A stretch of 64,000 nt of DNA, from NCBI GenBank assembly GCA_000708835.1, contig DF237103.1, positions 105,185 to 169,184 of the forward strand. Reading direction: 5' to 3'. This DNA comes from Klebsormidium nitens. Lineage: Eukaryota; Streptophyta; Klebsormidiophyceae; Klebsormidiales; Klebsormidiaceae. A program made the translations under genes and the position numbers. The notes below the pieces were generated by a model that searched no databases, had not been told where the DNA came from, and was given only the letters and a program-made list of their open reading frames with translations. Shown here piece after piece: positions 1 to 12,670 of the stretch. Each line of letters opens with the position of its first letter. Position 1 is the stretch's first letter.

Positions 1-1639
1 GCCTCCGTTCGCACGTCTGGGAGCGGTTTGAATCGATTGTTGAGACTGTCCTCTAAATGGACGTCAAACCTGCAACACATCAAGGATCAGTCTCACTGAA
101 TTTGGTCTGGATTGGTTGGATAACGCTTTTGCGTGAACCCGGAGCAGCAGGAGGCTTTCACAGTGTGACCTCGCTCAGCAACTGTAGGGGGATAGGAGGT
201 GCAGCAACTTTGATGAGGGGAGGGGCCTCCTTTTCCAGACCGCTCTTGACCTACAGTCATCAGCGCAGACAATCCCCTGGAAAACATAGATCACGGACGA
301 CATCTCCAAAGAGAGCCACAGACTTTCCCCAACACAACACGAAAAATGACTGCTTGTGGCCAGGCTATCCAATGCTGGCAGACTTGAACATACAAAAGCA
401 ATCTTTGTTCTGCTCAATTGACTCACTTCACTTCCACACTATCGTCACTCCCAGGCATGCCCCTATCCGCCGTCAAAAAGGATGCAACATCCGCAGGCGG
501 GGGGTCTGCTTCACTCCACTGCACTCGGATAGCGTCAGCCCGGTTGCAGTGTCCGTAGTGCTCCAAGCTCCGCTTGAGCAGGTCGTGCCGCTTGAATGTG
601 TTCACCACTATGGTGTACCTGCAGCCCGCATACGTGTTGACATGAGCACATGCACTATTCTAAGTTGATGTGGGAACCTTCAAGTTGGGACTGGATAAGT
701 TTCCAGGCAGCTTGGAAGAAGCTAATATGAGCGCGGTCCGATTGGCCTGTCAAGGCAAAGGCAGGTTAAAGCGCCCGAAGAGCGGCAATCCTTGGAGTGT
801 TTAACTGAAGCAAAAGCAATGGTACACTATGCAGGAGTGAGGTTGTCAATCTGAGTCGCAGGATTGCTGAAGAAAGCAAGATACAAAGATCGCAAGGGCT
901 TCCTCGTCAGAAGCGCTGATTCAGGGCCTAAAGCAACGCTGAAGCGGCCTGGCAATTGGACAACTGGCTGGCAGTATGTCTCTTTGGAGCCTAGAGTTGA
1001 AGCAGGCATAAATTTACAGTTGATGAACACATCGGGTATTGAAGACATCCCAAGGAAGTCCGTTTACGAGTCCTTAAATTGGGTGTAATGTGGCCACTTG
1101 AGAATCGCAGGTCCTCAGCAATCCCTTGAGCTCAGCATGGTGGCATGAGGATTGTGGGTAAGCTGTTTCCCAAATAAGAAGATATCAGCTTACTGAGCGA
1201 GCTGCAGTCATGAGATTTGAGGAAAATAGATCTGCTTGACTATATTGAGCCTCACAATCAGAAGTTGCACACCAAGGTGACAACACTTCTCCAAGACTCC
1301 CTGCTTTGAGCGGTCATCCTCAAGTGCTTTTTCTTCCTTTACTTTCTGATGGCCCAGTAGAAGGAGGAGAAGAAAGGAACAAGGTGCACAGTTCTGCACC
1401 TACCGTTTCTGCTTTCCTAGCTCAGTCAAACCCGGCGCCTCAGCATACCACGTATCCTGCCCCGTCCACCCTTTGCAAATCACAACCAGCGTGGCTGAGA
1501 AGGCAAGGATGGAGAACAAGATGCTGAAGCGGACACTTTGGCTCATGCTCTTGTAGTGCCATCCCCGCGACTTCCCCTTGTACCAGCATCGAGGAGAGTG
1601 CATCTTGGATCGACGCTTCGACCAAGCTGGCTTGAGCAT
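1..1639 (-). CDS. EPC1: EPC1-like GT64 glycosyltransferase (5' part, runs off left edge)
   Basis: Probable Golgi glycosyltransferase of family GT64 (exostosin-like). The plant relative EPC1/GMT1 acts on sphingolipid (GIPC) headgroups; that role is family knowledge, not visible here. Exon 1 (1639-1404) starts at ATG and encodes a basic N-terminus followed by one hydrophobic segment (SILFSILAFSATLVVI), a type II signal anchor. Exon 2 (618-432, or to 427 with the alternative donor) encodes YTIVVNTFKRHDLLKRSLEHY and then VQWSEADPPP, the GT64 nucleotide-sugar fold entry. Exon 3 (50 down to the edge) encodes DSLNNRF, the conserved block before the DxD motif. Phases agree (2 to 2 for exons 1-2; 0 to 0 for exons 2-3). 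The DxD motif and C-terminus lie outside the window. The exon 1 to exon 2 join is inferred from phase only; a small exon between them cannot be excluded. Family assignment is firm; the exact orthologue is less so. Confidence 0.8.
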
Positions 1640-3889
1640 CCCTAGGTAAGACTCTCCATGGAAGCTGGCAGCGCAACCCCCCGCTGTCCTCCAGAATGAA
1701 CTCGAGGCGCTTGATACTGTCGCATAGTCGGGCTGCTAGCTGATATTAGATCACTGCCAGCGCAATCTGGCTTGCCTACCGTAGCTAAATGCTGCACAGT
1801 GCACAGCTACCTGATGCTGCAATGGCATCCATCGTTTCCTCGCAACAATGGCCGCGGCGCCCATATGATCCTCGATCTAACAGATCGCGAGCGCAACTGT
1901 TGACATCAACACCTTTCCTCAAGGAGGGGGGGGGGTTGGAATCTTCGCGGGAAGCTCGGAGCGCTCCACGACAAACTTTAACCGATTGAAGTCAAGAGCA
2001 AAACAGGAACCGTCGATTGGGATTTGACGGCTCGATGAGTGGTACCGAAAGTCGGAACCTTACCGGTTTTAAACGCCAAACTCAAGTGGTACGGTCAAGT
2101 GGGTATGTATCGTAACCTTCTCGGGCGCCGGTTTCGACGATACATTTTCCTCCCCGCTTTGAATTTGAGACGTATCGAACACCCGTCGAAAGCAACATGT
2201 TGTCCCTGCGTTCGAGGGGCCCGAGTTTGCATGAGTGATCCTAATCTTTCACAGTAGGTACGAAGTTTGAAATTTCCCGTGGCGCGGATCGATGCGTACG
2301 GTTTCGAAAGGTCCAGATTCAACCTCCTTCTAAGTCCAAATAGGTACCGGTATGCTATATTGCAAGTCTTCTTTTCACCCCCCCCTCAGACTGACGGCCG
2401 CCTGAAAGGACGGACTCTCCGAGTCCTCATCAACGGTGCAAATCAAATTCATCTATTAAATGTTTCCAACTTGTCTGATGTTCCAATCAAATTCATCTGA
2501 AGTTAGCCTGCGACTTGGCATGTGTCGGCGCCAAGAGTGACATGGCAACGGATGGCAACTAGGTACCTACCTAGAGGGATGTCTTGTTCTGCAGTTTTAG
2601 CCGGATTTGATGCAGCTGGTCCAAGTCCTGGCGCGGGCAGGAGCAGCATCCTAGCAGCATATCCTCATGTTAGAGCCAGTAGATCCAACCGTCCTGGAGT
2701 ACTATCCTGCCAGACCGAAGTTTGACATACGGTATCTAAATCCACTGCCTTGAATTACACGTGTGCATGTTGAACCGTCATTCTCCGATCCACACATGTG
2801 TCTCAGACGTCTTCAGAACTAAGAGGTGGAAGAGATTGGCTCACCATAACCTGACGCTTAAGAGGGTTTTTGAGGGGTGTGGAACATTGGCCAATGTTCT
2901 CCACATATAGGGTCTTCAATACTCGAATATATACGTATTATGTTTGCATGCAGATACACAAGTGTATCCTGCCGTAACCTACAGATTGTCAGTCTTCATT
3001 TGAAAGATAATTGTTTCAAGCTCCCACATATGCATTACAATTTTCATATCAGAATGATTCCTATATAATCGAGTTTGTGTGCTGGATGGTCCCGGTTGGA
3101 TCTGCCAGTCGTGCTGTATTTTGCCAGTCGTCGATATAGGTGATTCAATACCCGACGGTACAAGTAGGTCTCGTTGCTACCCGTCAGTGAGCGCCAATCA
3201 GATTTACCGTGTACCGAACCTGCGTCGTTCAATATGACTTCAAGTAATTTTGATGACCAGAAAAGGCTGAGACTTTATAGTTCCGACTTCGCCGATGAAT
3301 CTCAGAGCGAAGAAGTGCCACTCGACCGCGGAGACAATCTCTTAATTATACGCATAGAGGTCGATAACGAGTGTGGGTTACGACAGACATAGCGAGCAAT
3401 CATGCAACCAAATATAACTACATGCGGTGATGAACGATCGAGCGAGGAAAAGTTTTCAGAACTTCTAAACGTTCTGTAGCACCCACAGGCACATGCATCG
3501 CGCTGGCACTCTCTTCCGTGGATTTTTGCGCCACCCAGACCAGAGCCTTCGGCTTTGAACTAACTTTCGAACCCGATGCCAGGAATGATGCACATGGAAT
3601 CTGCTCTTAAGCAAGCATCTAACCCACGTACTAACATCTGACGCCATGACACTCGGACAGCACCGTTACATCAGGCTTTACTCCAACCATGTCCACCTTT
3701 TAGTGCAGGCTAAGAAGTTTGAGAACTTTTGGCAACAATTGGTGCCACTATTGTGCTTGGTCATTTGACACTTAGCAAAGCTTTGCGCTGATAAAGCTTC
3801 TCCACACAATAGCGGGAACTTTGAATCCTCCAATCAGTAGCGGGAACTTTGAAATGAATTACTGGCATAAAGAATCAGTATAAATGACG
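1640..3889. other. Intergenic, no gene seen
   Basis: This 2.2 kb lies between the 5' end of the GT64 gene and the 3' end of the helicase, both on minus. Open frames are short and lack family signal. Visible items are a run of nine G near 1926-1934, a small palindrome around 2563-2577 (arms CTAGGTA/TACCTAG), scattered GGTACC sites, and an imperfect direct repeat of GCGGGAACTTTGAA near 3811-3855 close to the helicase stop. The GT64 promoter presumably lies in the left part. Confidence 0.6.
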
Positions 3890-6800
3890 TTACTCTATCC
3901 TCAACCCGGGGACCCCCTTGAGCCCCATCATCCCCACGGTCCTCCTCAAAAGGGCGGGCGGTTCCGACATGCCGAGGCACTCTGTCGCATAAAAGTTCGC
4001 TTGTTGCACGAGATCCGCCTTGGACCAACCCAGGTTCTTGCAGAAGGTATTGTAGAACCCGAGCCATGCCACGTACGCCTGCACCAGAGTCTTCTCCTCC
4101 AAGCGCGACATGCCGCGTTGCACCTGGACGGAGAAGGTGCGGGTCAGAGGAGCAAACAATGCCGGGAGAGTCCGCTCAAGATGACTGGTGAATGATTGGT
4201 TGCTGAATAACTGATTCTGAGCGGGAGAACGCAGTCTTTCGAAATCTGCACAGGCATCGTCACTACATAACGAGAGGTGCTGGTCATTGAAACAAGTTAG
4301 AAGCCGAGCAGACTTCCCGCTGCCCTCTTCTGTTGTTCTTGCTTCTTTGCTGCCCACTTTTGGGGAGGTCTGATCGGTTGGCAAGATCCAATTCTGGGTC
4401 GAAATTCGATGTGTAAGTTACTTGCGATGGTCGGCTGCGGTTCTCACCACATCAGCAGGGCCATTGAGAGGATTCAATATTGCCTAACAGAAGTGGGGTT
4501 TGGTAACCCTTAAAGCAGGTCGCAGGGCTGCCTCTCGAGCAGTACGGTCTTGAGTATGCCGAGATTGATAGTTACGAATCTCAGATTGGGGCAGAAAACT
4601 TGGGGATGATTTGGGAAAAGTGACCTAAATTCTTTCCATGGTCGGAGGTGGCACAAGAAGGTTTCTGGTAGTCACCATTCTAAAAACCCATCAAACCAAA
4701 CGAAAAGCCAAAACTGGTGCTTCTGCTCACCTCTTGTCGGATGTCCGCCTCGATGGGCACCGGGCCGTATTGCTCCAGAGGCAGATCAGCGACTTGTTTG
4801 AGGAAGTACTTCTCGTAGGGCGCCAGCATGAGAATCCCCTCGCCCTCCTTCCCAGCACGGGCGGTTCGGCCTAGCCGATGGATATACTGGGCTTTGTCGG
4901 TTGGTAGGCCCACCTAGAGGAAACGAAGGAGCGGCTCAAAAAAGCTGCAAGAGCGTTAACGAGAAACACGTCGCACCGCGTTTCTATCTGAGCTGCCTGA
5001 GTCTAGGACACGGTGAGTTGCTGATCAATGGGGATCACAATCGCCTAAAATTTCCGCCTAGAGCGAACGAACGAGCGACTTAGCTGAGGTGAAAGGAACA
5101 ACGAGGGTGACAGGAAGAGAATCACAACGTCTACCTACTTGGACTGCCTGATTCTGGGACTTAGTGAGTTTTTTTAGGATTCGAATTTGCTGCTTTTTCT
5201 CGGGACAAAAAGACAGATGCGAAGAAAAGACGGAGCTTCAGATCTGGATCTTTGGGAAAAGGTTCAGAGAAGCTGACCGTCAAATACACAAGCTTCCCTG
5301 AGCACTCAGCTTGCACAAGTCACCACAGAAGCGCAGGAGTCAAGCGCCCCCTCATAGGGCATTCCAAACTCCTATCAAACGGACTCCACTCCCTAAATCG
5401 CTACCTAAGGGTCAACGGCTTCGAAGAAAGGCAATTGTTTTGGGCAACAGCAATCTTCACACGCCCTCCTTGGAGCACCGCAGAGCCGCCTACTGAAAGC
5501 CCTGTCTCTGTCCACTGATCAAAACACACAACCACCCGCACGTCAGTTCACCTGTAGCACCATGCTGACGTCAGGGTAGTCGACGCCGCGCGCCGACACG
5601 TCGGACGTGAAGAGTACGACGCGCGAGCCCTTGCGGAACTCCTCGGAGGTGCGTGTGCGGGCGGCCTGGCTCTTGCGCGAGTGGATCTCGAGCGCGGGGA
5701 AGCCAATGCCCTGGAACAGCTGCGCGTACAGCTGCGTGGCGCGGGCGGTCGTCAGGAAGACGAGGACCTGCGGGGGCGAGGTGACGTAAATGTCAGCAAT
5801 AACGCCGCAGTGTCTGGAGGTGACGTCATGGTGGTTGAAACCAACAGGATACAGAAAGCAATCGTATGGTGCGCGTACAGCTGCATGGCGCGTGCGGTCG
5901 TCAGGAAGACGAGGACCTGCGAAGTGACGTCAGTGTGTTGATAAGTGACGTCGATGGTTGTGCGCATTTGGGGCCATGATGAGAGAAGCTGCGCATACAG
6001 CTGCGTGGCACGGTCCGTCGTCAGGAAGACGAGGACCTGCGGGGTGACGTCACAGTGATAGAAAGTCACGTCCCCGTTCGAAAGTAATATCACAGTGGTT
6101 GTCAGGATGATTAGGGAGTGACGTGAGATCAACAAGAGAAAATGGAGGCGAAGGGGCCTGCCATCGGTACAAGGGAGCGCCAAACGTGTTCCCGTGCACT
6201 TTGAGAGGCCTGCGCGTGATCAACAACCGTCGAAGTGCTAGTCCCAGAACCAAGAGCGGTTATCTAGTCTGCACAATTGGGAGGCTTCGGGAAATTGGTT
6301 CTGTCAGAGAAAACAGAGCTGACAATTGGGAATTTGGAACGAGAAGAAAGAGGTCGAAGAGCTGAAAACTTCTCACCTTGAAGTTCCTCTCCTCCCGGAT
6401 GTGTTGGCGCAGGATGTGGAAGGTGGCGCCGATTTGATCGGCCAGAGGAATGACAGCGTACGATTGCTTCACCTGCGGCAGAGCAGCGCACACAGTAGTT
6501 AGTGGATAACCCGATGGTAACCAGACACGGTTCGAGGAAGATTGGACGGGAAGGCAAGAAGTCGAACAGTTAACTCGTCGCCTGCACAGCTGTGAACAAG
6601 CCCGATGGCTGATGCCAAGGAGGTCGTGCGCATGGACGAGTCGAGTGCAATGCAAAATCGTCAACGGCCAACAAAGCGCGATATGGTGCCGGGCTCTCGG
6701 TATGCCCAACTGCTTAGTCAACGCTGTAAAATGTACGAGGCCCCTCCAAATACATCAAAGCACAACCGCAAAACCAAGGGCAGATTATTCGGCTGAAATA

Positions 6801-9800
6801 ACTCTAACCAAGATTCCGGAAACGTTGCTTTCAACAGAGACCGGACTCGAACCAAAGAAGCCAGGACCTGACTTCTCTTCCTCCCGTATCCTCAACTCCA
6901 GCAGAACGAAGATCCGAGGCGACACATACAAGTCAAAGTCGACGCATTCACAAGAGATTCAAAAGCACAGAGAGACCGCGCAATTAAAAGGAGACGCATC
7001 GCTTACCTGAATGTTGGTCTGCTCCGTCTCCTCCCCAACAGTGTCAATGAACGCGTGGTTGGGCTTCAGCGCCAACTTTGACACCGTGTGAACTTGCGGG
7101 GGAATCGTGGCAGAGAACAGGAGTGTCTGCCGCTGACCCGGCAGGTAGCGCAAGATCTTCTCGATGGCGGGGCGGAAACCCATGTTGAGCAGGTTATCGG
7201 CTTCATCCAGAATGAGCACTTTGAGGCCCTTGAGGCGCTGCGGGACGGACGGCGTGTTGTCCAGATGGTCTTGGAGGCGGCCCGGGGTGCAGATGAGGAT
7301 CTGCGGAAAACAAGGTGGGGGTACACGAGTTAGAGAAAGACTGGGGGGGTCTCTAGCCGAATCCATAAGGATGTGAAAGAAGAACAAGTTGGAAGTGTTG
7401 ATGGAGCTGCCTCGAAGGGGGCCTGCGTTGCAGGCGGTGACTTCCAAGAAGCGAGAGGAAGGCTCAAACAGAACAATCTAAAGACTGAGGTTCATCATTT
7501 CAACCCCTCCAAAGTAAAAAAAGAAGCAATGAACAATTCGAATGCCCCGACGAGCAAACGCATTGCGAAGTCTGTTCATGCTGCTCCATAGCTGGCTGCT
7601 TTTGCGATTCAGAGACAATAGCATGTCAGCATAATGAGGTTTCGCAGTTCAAGCTTCACGACGTGGACTTTTTACCCCTTCCATGAAGACCGAATGGAAA
7701 CCGCAAGAGCGTAGGTCGTGATCGCCTTCAAAATTCGTTCCATGTTTCCCCATGAAAAAAAAATCGGTTGAAGATAGAGCAGAACATTTCCAAATTGACG
7801 TCATCAGGGTAATCCGTTAGAGTGGCCGTAGGATGTGCACGTTCTCATTGGGTGTCACGATGTCGCAAGGCCCCTCCACAAGGCTCCTCCGGATGGCATA
7901 CTGTAAGTTGCTAAGCGAGTGTGACGTCCACCAAATGCCGACGCTTACTTTAGAAGGGTGACCGGACAGACCAGCAGAATGGTTGAGAAGGCTCACTTCT
8001 GCCGGCTGACTCTCCAGCCTGCGCCGGTCGCTGTTGATGTTGGAGCCTCCAAAGATGATCTCGGACCGCAGCGGGTGATACTTGAGCAGCGCCTTTGCCT
8101 CCGCCTCGATCTGCTGCGCCAACTCGCGTGTCGGCGAGATGACCAGCACCTCGATATCTGGGTTGGAGCTGCGCCGGCCCCCGCGAGCGAGGATCCTCTC
8201 GATGGCAGGTATCTGCCGGGAAAGAAGGGGGGTGAGTCGAGTCATCGCTGAATTCAGGTGGAGTGTCATTCAGAAACCTGGTTGGAGCCTACTTGAGCTG
8301 CTTGTCCGCATCAGAGGAACATAGCATTTTGTGTGAACTACTGACGAGGTTGTCGAGGCGGACTTAGACACTCACAAGGGAAGGCAGTGATAAGCATTTG
8401 ACATTCAAATGCAGTCCACCCCAACGTGCGACTTTGACAGGCTGACAGCTCTTTAAACTTTTGCTGGGACCCAGGTCTCAAAACACACCCCCTGCACAGC
8501 CCTATAGACCAGGTGAACAGAATCCGCCCAAGCCAAGTGAAGAAGACTTCCGCCTATGCCAATTGAAGGAGACTTCCCGATCTCCAATAAATTTGGGCCA
8601 TCACCTTCCAACTGAACGACCTCAGCTTTGTACGGGCTTGACGGGGCGCATAGGCAGGTTGCAATGATGTCTTCGGAGACATCTTTTGCCAGATCTCAAA
8701 ATCGGCAGCAAAAACCTTCATTCTGTGTGTTGATAAATCAGCTGAAGGAGCTCCAAAATAGAAAGTAATGGAAGCCCCAGCTTCATCACGGTTCTAGCAA
8801 ACCTTTTAATCACCACCTTGACAAGGGCAAGCTGGCAGGGAACAATCTTGGGGCCTAAGCATGAGCTGTCCGCTCAACCACGTAAGAAGGTTTCAGGAAT
8901 TGACTTGAGCTGATCTCGCACTCACCAAGAAACCAAGCGTCTTTCCAGTCCCGGTTTTGGCTTTGGCCAGCACGTCCTTCCCATCCAAGCACGCTGGGAG
9001 AGTCGCCTCCTGAACTACCGTCATCTTCTCGTATCCAAGGTCCTCGTGCAAAGCCTTGATTGTGGGGGGTGAGAGGTTGAAGGAATCAAACCTGCACACA
9101 CACATGCCCACAATTTGAGTATGTCAGTACAGGCCCCCAAGCTGCTAACACACCCTTTCTTCGCCTACAAGATCTCCTGGCGGTTGATAAGCCATAGTTT
9201 TCATATCTGCAATGATGCCATTTTGGTGAGATCTGCTGATGACGCTGAAGTTGACCAACCGTGCGAAGGAGTCTGGTAATGGTAAAACCCTAACCCTAAT
9301 TTGGCACTAACATGCATTCCTGCACCACACCACCCTGCCATCGCAGCTGAAATCACATACTGACCAGCTTTAGACCCAATTCCTACACAGCGTAACCAAC
9401 TCCTATTGTCTCTGATTCATAAGATATTGTCCCTCACCTTGTCTCTGTTATGAAAGCTGGGTTGCCCCCGCTCCCCCCTGTGGTAGATCTCTCTGCATCA
9501 ACTGCAGGGCGGTCTTCCTCCCCCTCTGACTCTGACAGTGTCTCGTCAATCAGCTGGCTTTGCGCTGGAGGCCGCCTCGAGACTGGCGGAGCTCTTCTTT
9601 GGTGCTGCTGAACAGCTGCAGCTGACATCGAACCACCTGGCGGCCCTCGTTTCCTCTCCCCAGACCCCCCCCCAACAGCACGTCCATTCCCCCTTTCTTC
9701 AACCATCCCCGAGCCTCGCCCGTTTCTTCCCCCGCCCCGACCGCCACGCCCAAAACCATTGCCCCCTCTCTCTACTCCAGCCCCATTCCTTCCATACCCG

Positions 9801-10255
9801 TTGCCTTCCTGCTCAAAATTCTCCTGGTAACCTCTCCCTGGGTTCTGCATTTGAGGACGGCCCCCATGGTAGCTCCTCTCCTGCTCAATTGTACGGGTGC
9901 CGCCCCCTCTCCGTCCCCGACCACCACCCCTCCCCCCTCGGGAAGAGCCAGAGTCACCCCCATATCTGGCCTGGGTATTCCGCCCATCTTGGCTCGTTCC
10001 TGCCCCTGGCCAAGGAGCCGACATAGTACTCGGCTGATCTGACGAACTGGTATATGCTGCGGAAGAGGAGAGTCGTTCTGCAGCAGCTACTGGGTCTACC
10101 AAGCTGTTGGACAGCGACCAGAGGGAGCGCAGCGGCCCGAGCACCCGAAGTCTGGCAACCAACATGGGGCTGGAGAAGGAGGCTGTTCTCGACAGGGAGG
10201 CGCAGCTCGCGAGGGCGGCGTTAGCGAATTGGAGCTGCGAAGTGCAGAGAGCCAT
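3890..10255 (-). CDS. RH31: DEAD-box ATP-dependent RNA helicase, RH25/26/31 type, probably mitochondrial
   Basis: ATP-dependent RNA unwinding enzyme. Eight exons: 10255-9438, 9091-8926, 8212-7997, 7300-7007, 6472-6377, 5767-5552, 4913-4731, 4123-3890. All junctions are GT-AG and in phase, giving 740 residues. Residues 1-70 are rich in Ser, Ala, Arg and Leu with few acids, like an organelle presequence. Residues 75-250 are Gly/Arg-rich with RGG repeats. The core then runs Q motif with EKMTVVQEATLP, motif I AKTGTGKT (about 318-325), PTRELA (about 354), TPGRL, LDEAD (about 432), SAT (about 462), ARGVDYPDV (about 590) and HRLGRTAR (about 613). The tail ends MGLKGVPGLRIE, as in plant RH26/RH31. 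It is divergent from the p32 gene, 384 bp away. Intron 5 carries two extra copies of the exon 6 start, and intron 1 a telobox pair. Start choice is the first ATG that gives the presequence; later in-frame ATGs exist. The choice among RH25, RH26 and RH31 is not decidable here. Confidence 0.93.
5722..6058 (-). repeat. Triplicated intron-end/exon-start segment in helicase intron 5
   Basis: Three closely similar copies begin at about 5722, 5871 and 5991, each roughly 65 bases. On the minus strand each carries a splice acceptor CTGCAG or CGCAG followed by codons for VLVFLTT-RA-QLYA, the start of helicase exon 6. Only the copy at 5722-5785 continues into a full exon (VLVFLTTARATQLYAQLF...). The upstream copies (VLVFLTTDRATQLYAQ and VLVFLTTARAMQLYAH) lead into frames that do not rejoin the helicase. 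Each copy is followed by a GTGACGT element (TGACGTCA-like). They look like recent tandem duplications spanning the intron 3' end, and may act as decoy acceptors. Confidence 0.85.
9284..9300 (-). repeat. Telobox pair in helicase intron 1
   Basis: Plus-strand AAAACCCTAACCCTAAT holds two tandem CCCTAA units (TTAGGG on the gene strand), located inside the first intron 138-154 bases beyond the exon 1 donor. In plants such teloboxes (AAACCCTAA) near gene starts are associated with expression of translation and cell-cycle genes. A regulatory role here is inference. Confidence 0.5.
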
Positions 10256-10639
10256 ACTGAAAAAGAGAGTTCAGAGATGGCTGCTTGTGGAGCTTGACAT
10301 TGTTGAGCAGTGGTTGAGAGAACTTAAGCGGATTACGCGGAAGATCAGATTCATACTTCAGCCCTAAGAAGATTTAGAAAGTAGAAAGTAGAAAGTTCTA
10401 ATTTCTGAAGGTTCCGTTTCCAGTGGGCGTGGCCTAGTGCCAGCTGCCCAGCTGCCTGATGGGAAGTGGTGCAGTGCTGTGCAAGTGTTGGTGGCATTGC
10501 ATTTGTGAAACGAGACATTGTCTTCTGAATCTTTGAAGATTGAAATTGACTTCAGCCCCAGCTTTGTTTTGACTTCGTGAACGCGCCCATTGCATTCGGC
10601 ACTCCCAGCAATTGCACCAACTTCGTTCTACCAGGCAAG
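10256..10639. promoter_or_regulatory. Bidirectional promoter region, helicase/p32
   Basis: These 384 bases separate the start codons of two divergently transcribed genes whose products both begin with mitochondrial-type presequences. The space must hold both 5' UTRs and both core promoters. A repeated GTAGAAAGTAGAAAG stretch lies near 10380-10395. I see no clear TATA box. Confidence 0.6.
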
Positions 10640-12670
10640 ATGTTGAGGCGCACAGGGCTTCAGGCGCTTCGCAATGCTCTGAAGGCGGCTAGAGCGAGTG
10701 CCACCATTACCAGCCCGAGTGTCAGCGGCCGCTACGCCGCAGATCTGCCAAAGGGTTTCGCAAGCATTGCAAAGAGGTCAATTTCGGGAGCAGATGTGAA
10801 TGTGAACCCAGGCTTTGCAGTGGGGGCAGTTCGTTACTTCGCAAAGGGCGCAAAGTCAGACGGTTTGGCGCGGGCACTGGATCTCGAGATACAAGACCAA
10901 GAAAAGCAGTATGTGTCACCTAATGTGAGCAGAAGTCTGTCCATTATTGTTGTCTGTGGGCTCGCAAAAAGTTCAAATCACTTTAGCAATACAATTCTGC
11001 TGCCTTTTGGCGACTATCAGGAGAAACAGAGAACCTTGTGAATCTCAGAAGTTGTTTGTGCTTGGTCAAACTTCGTCCACTTTATTTTTCGCTTCTGAAG
11101 GCACAGCGTACGGTGAAAAGTCCGTTGCGTTGTTAGTTGTAGAAAAGGTGGTGCAGCAGGTGCAAAATCAGATTTTGCGGGAACCCTTATGCAATCACGG
11201 CTTCCCCAATCTGGAAGTTAAGACTTCCGCTCCACACTTGCAGACCAACTTTGTTTTGCGGTTCAAAATTCAGCAGCTTCCACTCTGAAACCACACTGTC
11301 ATGGTCCTGCTTTGCAATCTTACAAGTATGAGGCCTGTACTTTCGTGTTCATGAGCTTGTTATAAGTTACAACGCGAAGCCTTCAATTTCCTGGTCATGA
11401 GGAGTTGCAAAGAACCTGCTCTGTGGCACAACTTTTCCCCTGACTGCATGCTGACTTGCCTGCTTTTCACTCCAGTTTCATGTCCCACAAGAAACCAAAG
11501 CAGTTCTGTGAGGCTCGCAGGTGGAGCTCCCCCATGGCTACAAGGTCGTCGAGAGCCCTGGTAGCAGGAAGCTGACAGTGCGCAAAATGCATGGGAACGA
11601 AGAAATCGAGCTCATGACATACGTCGATCCTGAGATGGATGCTGCATACGCGGAGAGCGCTTACAATGATCCTGATGAAGAGGGAGATGGTGAAGAGAAT
11701 GCTGGGACTCCCCTGCACTTCATGGTCAAGGTTACAAAGGTACGCACCTGAGTTGCACTTTCTGTTTCTGATTGAGGGACTTCAATCCAAAACGCCGTTG
11801 CATTCTCCACTCTGATTGTCTGTCTGTCCAGTCAAAAGTGCAGATCTTATCTGTCATACCAGGCGAGAAACAGGGTGGGCGCCTCTGACAGTAGAATGTC
11901 TTGCTGAGCCTTGTTCTGCCGGGAATGTGAGCATTCAGCGATGGGAACTCCTGAGGTGGCTGGACTCTGAAAGCTCCTGCGTTGCTCATTCACAGACCTC
12001 CCGGCCTCTTCATTCGACAGTGATCTGTGTGACGAGTTGCGTCGGGTGTATCAATGGCTCTGCCGGAAAGTTGACTTTGTGAGGAGGCAGGTGCCTGACA
12101 GAAGACGCTCTTACACAGGGTGGCGAAGATCGTACCCTGGTCTTCGATTGTTCCTTCGAAGGAGGAGAGATCAGCATCGACGCAGTGCATGTTGAGGACC
12201 CCAGCATAAACGAGAGCGATGCCTATCCGGGACCGGAGTACAGGTAAGAACGTATCTTGATTGCTTGGGTGATGCGTCAGCTTGATTTCCAGGCGGTTGG
12301 TGCATACAACTGCACAGCTCTGAGCGGTCTGTACTCTGCTTCAAATGACTCCCGAACAACCATGCCCTACAGTTCCTTCACGGCAGAAGCAACTCGAGCA
12401 CCTTGCAAGCCCCTGTTTCTGCGCTGCTCTGCCCGCCTATCCTCTTCATTTGTTGCTTGCAACTGCGCTGCCGTCATGTGCTGACGTTTCAATGTTCAAT
12501 CGTTCAACAGCGAGCTGGACGAGCGACTGACACAGAACCTCAAGAAGTATCTGGTAGATCGTGGTGTGGACAACGACACTATGGAAGCCTTTGCCGACCT
12601 TAAAAACGACAAGGAAGAGAGAGAATATGGCAGATGGCTGAAGGAGGTGAAGAGCTTCGTCTCAAAGTGA
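10640..12670 (+). CDS. MAM33: p32/MAM33 mitochondrial matrix acidic protein
   Basis: Mitochondrial glycoprotein/p32 (C1QBP, MAM33) family, an acidic trimeric matrix protein that helps mitochondrial translation and ribosome function. Exons: 10640-10924, 11521-11739, 12119-12243, 12511-12670; phases 0, 0, 2; total 262 residues, normal for the family. The N-terminus MLRRTGLQALRNALKAARAS is a typical amphipathic, basic presequence. The p32 fold follows: DGLARALDLEIQDQEK (helix 1), LPHGYKVVESPGSRKLTV (sheet), an acidic loop with YNDPDEEGDGEEN, and the C-terminal helix pair LDERLTQNLKKYLVDRGV ... REYGRWLKEVKSFVSK. The start is ATG 10640; an upstream in-frame GTG at 10577 is not a credible eukaryotic start. 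The first donor is taken at 10925 (AAT|GTGAGC) because it keeps phase; GTATGT at 10909 would not. It is divergent from the helicase, also apparently mitochondrial. Confidence 0.92.

Noticed and set aside
57-668. 203-codon open frame on plus at the left edge
   Set aside because: It lies antisense to GT64 exon 2, whose minus-strand translation shows conserved family blocks; the plus product has no such signal.
3174-3392. Small acidic open frame on plus (MTSSNFDDQKRLRL...)
   Set aside because: A plausible-looking peptide but too short and isolated, with no second exon or family match to support it.
5752-6183. 143-codon minus frame containing two VLVFLTT motifs
   Set aside because: It is not a gene of its own: it spans the two extra exon-start copies and intron sequence of the helicase.
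9538-10026. 162-codon open frame on plus
   Set aside because: It is a shadow of the Gly/Arg-rich first exon of the helicase on minus; the Pro/Ser-rich composition is explained by that.
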